Assembly: GCA_964503335.1 (NCBI GenBank)
Contig: CAZCZZ010000029.1
Span: 1-46,213, forward strand
Direction: 5' to 3'
Origin: CAZCZZ01 sp964503335
GTDB lineage: Bacteria > Verrucomicrobiota > Kiritimatiellia > CAIVKH01
Length of the DNA stretch: 46,213 nt
Position 1 is the stretch's first letter. Each line of letters begins with the position of its first letter. Positions 8,736 through 16,387 of this stretch are shown one piece after another. The notes under the pieces are model-generated. The model searched no databases. It saw only the letters and a list, made by a program, of their open reading frames with translations, and was not told the DNA's origin. A program made the position numbers and the translations under genes.

Positions 8736-8857
8736 GCGCGGCGGATTATAGAGGTCGGACTTCCCCATGCAATGCCGTTCACCAGCGACCTCTGGACGAC
8801 TCACCAACCCGGGTGTAAGTTCCCCGTGTTGGCACGACTCAAGCTTTAGGGGGTTGC

Positions 8858-9535
8858 ATGAGAATCAAGCGAATGTCAATCGGTGCCGTGTTTTGCTCCG
8901 CCTTCGTGATCCTTACCACAGGCGCAATCAGCGCAGTGGACGGACAGGTCAAAGACCACAAGACCCCGATCAAGGATATCACCTTCGTCGCGTTCGACAC
9001 AGAAACGACCGGTCTCAGCCCGACCAATGATCGCATCGTCGAAGTGGGCGTCATCAAGTTCCGCAACGGCGAGGTGATCGAGGAGAAGAGCTGGCTCATC
9101 AATCCCGGCCGCCCGATTCCAAAGCGCGTCCAGAAAGTTCACGGCATTACGGATGAAATGGTCCAGGGCAAGCCGGACTTCAAGACGTTCTATCCGGAGT
9201 TCGAGGCCTTCGTCGATGGCTGCGTCCTCATCGCCCACAACGCGCGCTTTGATGTGTCGATGATGCGCGAAGAGATCAAGCGCAACGAACTGGAGACCCC
9301 TTCAAATGTCGTCTTCGACACGTTGAAGCTGTTTCGCAAGTGGTATCCCGAATCGAAGTCACACAAGTTGTCCATCCTCGCGGAACACCTCGGCGTCAAT
9401 GCCGGCGGGTTTCATCGCGCAGAGGTCGACTCGCTGTACTGTGTCCTGATTCTTTTTAACGGACTCGAAGATCGCCCCAAAGTCGACACACTCCGAGAGC
9501 TCCTTGTCGATGCAGGCGGCGTGATGGTGTTCTAG
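8858..9535 (+). CDS. DnaQ-like 3'-5' exonuclease with N-terminal signal peptide
   Basis: 225 aa. The catalytic domain (about residues 38-215) is a DEDDh exonuclease: ExoI FDTETTGL, ExoII AHNARFDVSMM and ExoIII HRAEVDS, so all acidic residues and the His are present. It resembles the epsilon proofreading family. Unusually, residues 1-29 read as a secretion signal: RIKR n-region, hydrophobic SIGAVFCSAFVILTTGAIS core, and a possible cleavage after ISA. ATG 8858 follows a GGGGG ribosome site; internal starts have none. It is therefore probably exported or membrane-anchored, with nucleic acid degradation outside the cytoplasm as the likely role. The SOD gene starts 46 bp downstream. Confidence 0.82.
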   Translation: MRIKRMSIGAVFCSAFVILTTGAISAVDGQVKDHKTPIKDITFVAFDTETTGLSPTNDRIVEVGVIKFRNGEVIEEKSWLINPGRPIPKRVQKVHGITDEMVQGKPDFKTFYPEFEAFVDGCVLIAHNARFDVSMMREEIKRNELETPSNVVFDTLKLFRKWYPESKSHKLSILAEHLGVNAGGFHRAEVDSLYCVLILFNGLEDRPKVDTLRELLVDAGGVMVF

Positions 9536-9580
9536 CTTACCCTGTGCTATCCTAAGGCATTCACAACAGGAGTTCCGCTC

Positions 9581-10303
<723 letters not shown>

Positions 10304-10333
10304 TTTGCTTTGCCAAAAGCACGCTGCCTGAGC

Positions 10334-10768
10334 TCACGACGGACTTGTGATGGTGAAGCAGCCGAAGATGGCGTAGTCGCTCGAGTTGGACGACAGGATG
10401 GACCGAATGCCGTGCGCGTGGTACGTCGATGCGAGCATCGTATCAAGCAGCCGTTTCCTACCGAGTGCATAGGTGCGCATCCAGTTCATGAAGAGCTGAC
10501 AGCTTTCGGATGTCGGGAGCGCATGCACAACTTCCCGTGCCTGCCACCACTGGTCAGCACGCGATAGGGCCTGCTCCATGGTCAGGGGACGGGAGAATCG
10601 CTTTGGATCCGTTACAACATGGACGAATTCGGCAAGCACCTGTGGGGCAAGCGCGATCGTGTCACCGCGGTCAACATGTTCATCAAGCGTTCGTCGCGCC
10701 CAGGCGTGATTCGTGTGGCCAGCCACTTCTGCTTCGATCAAGAACGTGGTATCGGCACCGCTAATCAT
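10334..10768 (-). CDS. vapC: VapC-type PIN-domain toxin
   Basis: 144 aa. PIN-domain ribonuclease, toxin of a type II pair. Seen: the first Asp in MISGADTTFLIEAE, then LAEFVHV (Glu), LLDTMLAST (Asp) and SSNSSDYAIF, so the acidic cluster looks intact. The start at 10768 overlaps the antitoxin stop by 8 bp, as is usual for vapBC. It is convergent with the SOD gene. The RNA target is unknown. Confidence 0.85.
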   Translation of the reverse strand: MISGADTTFLIEAEVAGHTNHAWARRTLDEHVDRGDTIALAPQVLAEFVHVVTDPKRFSRPLTMEQALSRADQWWQAREVVHALPTSESCQLFMNWMRTYALGRKRLLDTMLASTYHAHGIRSILSSNSSDYAIFGCFTITSPS

Positions 10769-10994
10769 GCGACATCTCACCCAGTAGATCATCGCCAACC
10801 CGAAGGGGTCGCTTGACTTTCCCAAGCTCTAGAGGTCGCAAATCGCGGAGACTCTGGCTGGGTCTGATCCGCGTTTCCATGTAGGTCGCCATGGCCTCTC
10901 GGACGAGTTCCGCGGTCTTCCGGTCATGCGTTCTGGCATATTCCTGAAATGCCTGATAGACCGGTTCAGACACATTGACGGTGATGGTCTTCAT
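10761..10994 (-). CDS. vapB: VapB-type ribbon-helix-helix antitoxin
   Basis: 77 aa. An N-terminal beta strand (MKTITVNVSEPVY) and two helices (FQEYARTHDRKTAELVREAM) give the ribbon-helix-helix DNA-binding fold; the C-terminal basic tail should wrap the toxin. It is expected to neutralise the adjacent VapC and repress the pair. The start at 10994 is supported by fold and by a promoter immediately upstream, which leaves almost no leader. The frame extends 14 codons 5', but that part overlaps the promoter. Confidence 0.82.
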   Translation of the reverse strand: MKTITVNVSEPVYQAFQEYARTHDRKTAELVREAMATYMETRIRPSQSLRDLRPLELGKVKRPLRVGDDLLGEMSHD

Positions 10995-11000
10995 ACATCG

Positions 11001-11029
11001 AAGATACATCGAACACATATCGCCGTCAA
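11001..11029 (-). promoter_or_regulatory. vapBC promoter and direct-repeat operator
   Basis: On the minus strand TTGACG (-35, 11024-11029), a 17-bp spacer, then TATCTT (-10, 11001-11006). The -10 ends six bases before the vapB ATG, so the transcript would be essentially leaderless. The unit TTCGATGTAT occurs twice in a row across the -10 and start codon, a plausible site for the VapB dimer to repress its own transcription. Confidence 0.5.
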
Positions 11030-11080
11030 AGGGCAAGCGAACTCGTCTTTCCGAACACCTCAGGGAATCGACGTCGTCTG

Positions 11081-13357
11081 CTACAGCCCGCGAATGGCGT
11101 CGACCAGGGCGGACTTCGTGATGCCGAAGTAGTCCCAGGTTTCGGTGTGGCCTTCGGCGGGAGCGATGCGGGGGTCGACGATGCCGACATGATCCACGGA
11201 AGCGCCGGTTCCGCAGGCAGCCGCGCGAACAAGTCCAGCGAAGCCGCGCAAGCCGACATCAAGCGTTCCAATGATTCCGTCTTCGATGGTGACGACACCC
11301 TTGTAGGTCGAGAAGATATTGGCAAGCCAGCCTTCAGAAAGCGGCAGTCCGTTGACGACATACACGTCGACTGCTTCACCCGCAGCCTTAAGTTCCTCAG
11401 CTGCCTCCGCCGCCAGATACGCCGGCGCGCCCATCGCAAGAATCGCCTTCTTCGCGCCAGGGTACTTGCGATAGGTCGTCACCGCTTCCCATGCATCCCC
11501 CGCTTCCCATAACGGAGCATTCGAATCCTGCTTCGTGAGAATCGGAAGGTTGTCGCGCGGAATCCCGATGATATGACCGCCATAATGCGCCGCGAGATCC
11601 TTCACGGCGAGAAACGCTGCCCGTGCGTCCGCCGGTGCGTAGAAGCGATGCAAGTACGGCAGGTAGCCGAGCGCCAGCGTGATCCAGTCGAGGCTCCAGC
11701 CCGAGAAATGGTCGCGACCCGTGCATGAGCCGACATGCGACATGTGGAACGCCGCATTCAGTCCTTCGTTGCTGCCATTCAAGTTGCGCTGATAACGCCA
11801 CATCTCCGCGCCTTCACGGGCGATGCCTTCGAAAAACGCCGAGAACGTGGAGACCACGTTGAGCTGCGGCGCACGCGAGCTGCAGGCCAGACCATTGGTC
11901 ATAATCACGGCAATCTGCTCTTCGATGCTGACTTCGAACTTGTGCTCGGGCTTCAGGAACGTCTTCGCCTTGCCGAGCTTTGTAGACGGATCCAAGTCGC
12001 AGGAAACGATGAAGACGTTCGAGGGATACGCCTTCGCAACAGCCGCGTAGCCGACTTCGACGCCAGCGCGCGCACTGACGGCTTTGCCAACCGGTGGAAG
12101 CTGAATGCCGCTGATCACGGACGCATCGAGGACGAGGTTCTTCGTGCCGGGCGCGGGCCGCGCGGTCGTGACCACCTTGCGCTTCGGTGCGGCTGCGAGT
12201 TTTGCCAGCGCGGCTTTCTGTGCTTCGGATTCCTTGAAGAGCGAGCTTGCAAAGACGTCCTCTTCCTTACGTCCCTTCATGTGTCCGTCGTGATGCCCCT
12301 CGCCGCCGGGCAATCCGTTCACGAGGAATACGCACTCGATCATCGGATGCGTGTCGCGATAGCTCATCAACGAGCCGGGAATCCAGATCTCCGTGTCGAG
12401 GCTCACGTTGTTCTTCTTCGCGATATGCTCGACATCGTGAAGCACGCCATACTTCTCGCCGAAGCTGTGCAGTGTGACCTTGTTGGAGCCTGACGACTTG
12501 TAGCCGACGGGGTAGATCAGCGAAGGACGTCCCTTCTGCGCGAGCGAGTACGCTTCCTTGTACGCCGCGAAGAGCGAGCGGACGTCCAGCAGCGAAGGCG
12601 TCTCCAGGATTTCAATGCCCATCGAATGGATGATCGGGCGCGGATCCTTGTCCATGACCGACTTGTTCGAGCCGGAGAGTTGGATGCCGTTGCGGTGCAT
12701 GATGAATGTGATCGGCGCCTTGTGCAGATCGGCCGCATTAAAGCCGTTCAAGGCCTGACCGGAAATCCAGCCCGCGTCGCCGCAATGACAAAGCATCCAC
12801 GAGCCGTCGCCCTTGAGTGCCCGCACGCCAAGGGCCTGGCCGACTGCGGCCGGAACCATGACGCCGAGACGGCCACCGTTCAGCTCCGTGCCACCGGGAA
12901 CCCACGAGACGTGGCCGGCGATGTCGAGCCCGCGACGGAATGTGTCGATGACGTGCTGCTTGTCGAGAAAGCCCAGCGAAGCGAGCGAGGAGTAGTAGCC
13001 AATACTCGTGTGGGCGTGCTCGATCGTATAGTGCACGCGCTCGTAGTCCGTCGCCGCAAGCGTCAGCAGGAATGACGGGATAAGGTCGAGGCCGCCGCCT
13101 AGATGGTCGAGCTCGTTGATCTTCGCCAATGACGCGAGGGAGCGAATGGCCACGCGCGCAGCATCAATCTGAAGCGCTTCCAACGCCAGGGCCGTGTCTT
13201 CGGCCAGCGTCTGCGTCTTGCCCATGTCGATGTGCAAGGGCAGGACACTCGATTCCACGCGATCCCGCATGTACTTCGAATTCGTGATCAGGTCTGCGTT
13301 GCGCTTCTGCTGGGAGGCCCAGCTGCGGCTCAATCCATCCGTGCTCTTCTTCGTCAT
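11081..13357 (-). CDS. Transketolase-like thiamine-diphosphate enzyme, divergent
   Basis: 758 aa, with the three-domain layout of transketolases. N-terminal ThDP domain: EHAHTSIGYYSSLASLG near 120, GGRLGVMVPAAVGQALG near 170, then GDAGWISGQALNGF and HRNGIQLSG, a variant of the usual GDGxxxEG...N motif. Middle Pyr domain: SIEEQIAVIMTNG (catalytic Glu), FEGIAREGAEMW; the C-terminal domain follows. The ligand loop HFSGWSLDWITLALGY and other stretches differ from ordinary transketolase, so the substrate may not be the usual ketose phosphates. It lies 20 bp after pullulanase in the same orientation, suggesting a role in channelling glucan-derived sugar phosphates. Confidence 0.7.
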   Translation of the reverse strand: MTKKSTDGLSRSWASQQKRNADLITNSKYMRDRVESSVLPLHIDMGKTQTLAEDTALALEALQIDAARVAIRSLASLAKINELDHLGGGLDLIPSFLLTLAATDYERVHYTIEHAHTSIGYYSSLASLGFLDKQHVIDTFRRGLDIAGHVSWVPGGTELNGGRLGVMVPAAVGQALGVRALKGDGSWMLCHCGDAGWISGQALNGFNAADLHKAPITFIMHRNGIQLSGSNKSVMDKDPRPIIHSMGIEILETPSLLDVRSLFAAYKEAYSLAQKGRPSLIYPVGYKSSGSNKVTLHSFGEKYGVLHDVEHIAKKNNVSLDTEIWIPGSLMSYRDTHPMIECVFLVNGLPGGEGHHDGHMKGRKEEDVFASSLFKESEAQKAALAKLAAAPKRKVVTTARPAPGTKNLVLDASVISGIQLPPVGKAVSARAGVEVGYAAVAKAYPSNVFIVSCDLDPSTKLGKAKTFLKPEHKFEVSIEEQIAVIMTNGLACSSRAPQLNVVSTFSAFFEGIAREGAEMWRYQRNLNGSNEGLNAAFHMSHVGSCTGRDHFSGWSLDWITLALGYLPYLHRFYAPADARAAFLAVKDLAAHYGGHIIGIPRDNLPILTKQDSNAPLWEAGDAWEAVTTYRKYPGAKKAILAMGAPAYLAAEAAEELKAAGEAVDVYVVNGLPLSEGWLANIFSTYKGVVTIEDGIIGTLDVGLRGFAGLVRAAACGTGASVDHVGIVDPRIAPAEGHTETWDYFGITKSALVDAIRGL

Positions 13358-13377
13358 CGTCTTCTAGTCCTCTTGCT

Positions 13378-15333
13378 TCAGTTGGAAATGGCTACCAGCG
13401 CGCTCACGGCTGGAATCTTGACTCGTGATCCTCGAACGTTTTCAAAGGGAGTGCCCGACGCGTTTTCGCCCAGCGCCAACAGCTTCCATCCCTTGGCCGG
13501 CAGCGACACCGTGCGCGGGCGCTTCGTGGCGTTGTACACCACGACAACGGTTTCCGCCGCATCGCCGTTTGCATGACCGCTCACTTTGAAACCCACCATC
13601 CCCTTCACGGGCATATTCAGAAATGAAAGGTGCTTGCGGATCGCCGCAGCGCTGCGGAGTCGCAAGGCCGGGCGCGCTTTGCGCAGCGCGATCAGACCCT
13701 TGTAATACGCGACCACGCGGCTGTACTTCGCCTTCCGGTTCCAGTCGAGCTGGTTGACACTGTCCGGCTTGTTGTAGCTGTTCTCTTCCCCGCCCTTGGT
13801 CCGCAGGAACTCCGCCCCGGCGTGGAACAGCGGGATGCCCTGCGACGTAAGCACGATGGCGTCGCTCAGCATGTTCATGCGGATGCGCTCGTCTTCGCTG
13901 GACTTGGCGGCACAAATGCAAAGCTTGTCCCACAGCGTGTGATTATCGTGCACGGAGACATAGTTGATCGTGTGGTGCGGCTCGGCAGCCCATGGCTTCT
14001 TCGAGTACCAGACCTTCTCGTAGTTTACCTGCGAATGCTTTGTCGCTGCGGCGACGCTGAACTTGATCGTCTCTTCACGGTCCTTCATGCCGCCGACAAA
14101 GCCCACCTGGTTCTTGTCCCAGACCGGGCCCTTTGCGCCGTCGCGAATGTCATCGCTGAACACCGCAATCCGTTTCAGCTTGGCCGCGTTGGCCTTGATC
14201 GCACGCTTCTTCTCGGGCAGCGGCGACTCACCGCCGGTCCAACCCTCGCCATAGACGAGGATCGACGGATCAATCTGGTCCACGGCAGCGCGAACCTGGT
14301 TCATCGTCTCGATGTCGTGCAGGCCCATGAGGTCAAAGCGGAAGCCGTCGACGTGGTATTCGCGCGCCCAGTACGCCACGGAATCCACGATGTACTTGCG
14401 AAACATCGAGCGGTCCGACGCGGTTTCGTTGCCGCAGCCCGAGCCGTTGGACAGTCCACCCTTGCCGTCCTGCCGATAGTAATAGCCGGGAACCAACTGG
14501 TTGAAGTGCGAGTCGAGCGCCTTATAGGTGTGATTGTAGACCACGTCCATGACCACGCGGATTCCCGCGGCATGCAGGGCCATCACGAGCTGTTTGAACT
14601 CGCGGATGCGGACGCGTCCGTCGTACGGGTTCGATGAGAACGAGCCTTCGGGCGCATTGTAGTTCTGAGGATCGTAGCCCCAGTTGTAGTGGTTCTTCTC
14701 GGGATGCTCTTCGTCGACGGTGTGGAAATCCTGGATCGGCAGCAGGTGCACATGCGTCACGCCGAGCTCCACGAGATGGGATATTCCGGTGGTCACGCCG
14801 CGCTTGGTCTTCGTCCCTTTCTCCGTGAACGCGAGGAAGAGTCCCTTGTTCTTCATTCCGGAATCCGGATGAATCGAGAAGTCGCGGACGTGGAGTTCGT
14901 AGATGACGGCATCGGTGGGATGCTCGAAGGCGGGCTTCGTGTCCTTCTGCCAGGACTTCGGATTCGTTTCGGCGAGGTCAACGACCATGCCGCGGCGACC
15001 ATTGACGCCGACGGCCAGCGCGTAGGGATCGACGGCTTCCCCCTGCTGCACACCGGCAACGGTGGTGCGATACGTATAGAAGGTGTTCTTCCAATCGCCT
15101 TTGACCGTGGCAACCCACGTGCCTTTCTCCGCCTTCTTCATGTTCACGACGCGAAGCGCCTCGCCGTCAAGGCCATCGGCGTAGAGTTGCAGCGTCACGG
15201 CATCGGCGGTCGGAGCCCAGACGCGATACTTCGTCGACTTGGCGGTGCGCGTGACGCCCAGATCGGATCCCGCGTAGTGATAGGCGGCCCGGAATTTGGG
15301 ACTCGAAAAGTACTTCGCTTGCTTGCTGTCCAT
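13378..15333 (-). CDS. pulA: Type I pullulanase (GH13 debranching enzyme)
   Basis: 651 aa. Hydrolyses alpha-1,6 branches of pullulan, glycogen or starch. Seen: an N-terminal CBM48-like beta domain (residues ~35-120, YRVWAPTADAVTLQLY), the type I pullulanase signature YNWGYDPQNYNAPEGS near 215, VMDVVYNHT, GFRFDLMGLHD (nucleophile Asp), LVYGEGW (acid Glu) and INYVSVHDNHTLWDK. No signal peptide, so the enzyme is probably cytoplasmic and acts on glycogen. GAGG precedes ATG 15333. The transketolase-like gene follows by 20 bp. Confidence 0.93.
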   Translation of the reverse strand: MDSKQAKYFSSPKFRAAYHYAGSDLGVTRTAKSTKYRVWAPTADAVTLQLYADGLDGEALRVVNMKKAEKGTWVATVKGDWKNTFYTYRTTVAGVQQGEAVDPYALAVGVNGRRGMVVDLAETNPKSWQKDTKPAFEHPTDAVIYELHVRDFSIHPDSGMKNKGLFLAFTEKGTKTKRGVTTGISHLVELGVTHVHLLPIQDFHTVDEEHPEKNHYNWGYDPQNYNAPEGSFSSNPYDGRVRIREFKQLVMALHAAGIRVVMDVVYNHTYKALDSHFNQLVPGYYYRQDGKGGLSNGSGCGNETASDRSMFRKYIVDSVAYWAREYHVDGFRFDLMGLHDIETMNQVRAAVDQIDPSILVYGEGWTGGESPLPEKKRAIKANAAKLKRIAVFSDDIRDGAKGPVWDKNQVGFVGGMKDREETIKFSVAAATKHSQVNYEKVWYSKKPWAAEPHHTINYVSVHDNHTLWDKLCICAAKSSEDERIRMNMLSDAIVLTSQGIPLFHAGAEFLRTKGGEENSYNKPDSVNQLDWNRKAKYSRVVAYYKGLIALRKARPALRLRSAAAIRKHLSFLNMPVKGMVGFKVSGHANGDAAETVVVVYNATKRPRTVSLPAKGWKLLALGENASGTPFENVRGSRVKIPAVSALVAISN

Positions 15334-15416
15334 GGCTCAAACCTCGTAAAAGAGGAGTCCGTATAGCCTAGATGGCGGCGGTTGAAAACACATAAGGTTT
15401 GCGAGGAGATACCCAC

Positions 15417-15872
15417 ATGGCCAGCCCCCTGTTCGACCAGCTGATGAACGACATCAAGACCGCGATGAAGTCCGGCGAAAAAGAGCTACTCGTCGTCCTG
15501 CGGACCCTCCACGCCCAGGTCAAGGACGCCACGGTCAACCAAGGGAAGGAAGCGACGGATGCCGACGTCGCCACGGTCGTCGCCAAGTCCATCAAGCAGC
15601 GTCAGGACTCGGTCACCCAGTTCAAAGCAGCTGGCCGCGACGACCTCGCCAACAAGGAATTGCAGGAACTCGAGTGGGTCAAACGCTACCAGCCCCAGCA
15701 GCTCTCCGAAGCCGAAGTCACCACCCTCGTCGAGAAGGCCATCGCCGAATGCGGCGCCACCTCCCGCAAGGACATGGGCAAAGTCATGCAAGCCTTACAG
15801 CCGCTGGTCAAAGGCAAAGCCGACGGCAAACTCGTCAGCCAGATCGTCCAGGCGAAGCTGGAGACGGCGTGA
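15417..15872 (+). CDS. yqeY: YqeY/GatB-C-terminal-domain protein
   Basis: 151 aa, normal for the family. An all-helical protein related to the tRNA-binding tail of GatB. Seen: LFDQLMNDIKTAMKSGEKE, LRTLHAQVKDATVN and QYQ-type block KRYQPQQLSEAEV, then GKVMQALQPLVKGKADGK. Family members are proposed to help tRNA-dependent amidation, but the function is not settled. GAGGAGA precedes ATG 15417. Its last codons and TGA stop lie inside a palindromic repeat (15860-15884), so the repeat has become part of the gene end. Confidence 0.9.
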   Translation: MASPLFDQLMNDIKTAMKSGEKELLVVLRTLHAQVKDATVNQGKEATDADVATVVAKSIKQRQDSVTQFKAAGRDDLANKELQELEWVKRYQPQQLSEAEVTTLVEKAIAECGATSRKDMGKVMQALQPLVKGKADGKLVSQIVQAKLETA

Positions 15873-15923
15873 CCCCACGCCGTTCTGCATGATTCCCGAA
15901 CGGGCTGAGGTCAGCCCGTCTCC
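15860..15923. repeat. Paired REP-like palindromes
   Basis: Two hairpins face each other. Left (15860-15884): GGAGACGG, then ACGGCGTG-ACCC-CACGCCGT with 8-bp arms. Right (15899-15923): ACGGGCTGA-GG-TCAGCCCGT with 9-bp arms, then CTCC. Fourteen bases separate them, and the outer ends GGAGACGG and CCGTCTCC are exact inverses, as in bacterial interspersed mosaic elements. The left unit recurs exactly at 18548-18572, and a shorter relative is at 32245-32264. It may also terminate yqeY transcription. Confidence 0.7.
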
Positions 15924-15948
15924 ATCCCCCATTCCGAACAACCCCGCC

Positions 15949-15980
15949 TTGACATCATCTGCTATCGTCACATGACATCA
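15949..15980 (+). promoter_or_regulatory. Candidate promoter/operator of the orphan antitoxin
   Basis: TTGACA at 15949-15954, followed by the direct repeat TGACATCA at 15950-15957 and 15973-15980 (23 bp apart), ending three bases before the antitoxin ATG. A clear -10 is not visible. Spaced repeats of this kind are typical targets of ribbon-helix-helix repressors, so autoregulation is a reasonable inference. Confidence 0.35.
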
Positions 15981-15982
15981 CC

Positions 15983-16210
15983 ATGCGCACTACCGTTGAT
16001 CTTCCGAAACAGCAACTCCAGGCCCTCACGGATGTCAGTCGCAGGGAACAGATCTCGCGGGCCGAGGCTATCCGGCGCGCAGTCGCGGACTACCTCAAGA
16101 AGCACGACTCTGCCGCATCTAGTGGACATTCTGGCTTCGGACTTTGGAAAGGCCGCACGCTTAACGCTCTTTCCTACGAGTACCAACTCCGCGGGGACTG
16201 GCACCGATGA
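15983..16210 (+). CDS. Ribbon-helix-helix antitoxin, now without intact toxin
   Basis: 75 aa. MRTTVDLPKQQLQALTDVS gives the beta strand and first helix, REQISRAEAIRRAVADYLKK the second, and the GFGLWKG...LRGDW tail is the toxin-binding end seen in VapB antitoxins of this type. It has no visible ribosome site. The normal partner should begin at the antitoxin stop, but only the C-terminal piece of a VapC remains there. If still expressed it could cross-neutralise other toxins. Confidence 0.75.
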   Translation: MRTTVDLPKQQLQALTDVSRREQISRAEAIRRAVADYLKKHDSAASSGHSGFGLWKGRTLNALSYEYQLRGDWHR

Positions 16211-16331
16211 TCGAATCCGCCTTCCCGACGCGTTGATCTGGGCTACGGCCGAAGTGTCAAACGCCATCCTCGTCACACGCAATACAAGGGACTTCCCCCG
16301 GAAGGCTCCCGGGATACGAATTCCTTACTAG
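16206..16331 (+). pseudogene. Truncated VapC (C-terminal fragment only)
   Basis: Reading from 16206 gives DDRIRLPDALIWATAEV, then AILVTRNTRDFP and PGIRIPY ending at TAG 16329-16331. This is the last ~40 residues of a PIN-domain toxin, including the conserved LPDALIWATA Asp block and the RNTRDF block. The N-terminal ~90 residues with the other catalytic acids are missing, and the fragment abuts the antitoxin end directly, so an internal deletion removed most of the toxin. The frame stays open upstream (15972-16205), but that part is out of frame with the antitoxin and shows no PIN homology. Confidence 0.75.
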
Positions 16332-16362
16332 CGTACAGGAGGGGCACGCTGCGCTTGCCCGC

Positions 16363-16382
16363 GGGCAGGCGGCAGCCTGCCC
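16363..16382. terminator. GC-rich hairpin between convergent genes
   Basis: GGGCAGGC-GGCA-GCCTGCCC: a perfect 8-bp stem with four-base loop, just after the toxin remnant and 5 bp before the stop of the convergent GH57 gene. It lacks a T-tract on either side. Position suggests a two-way transcription stop, though it could be another dispersed palindrome. Confidence 0.5.
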
Positions 16383-16387
16383 TCCCG

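Noticed and set aside
9536..9580. Separate promoter for the SOD gene
   Set aside because: The 45-bp gap shows only a ribosome site; no convincing promoter hexamers.
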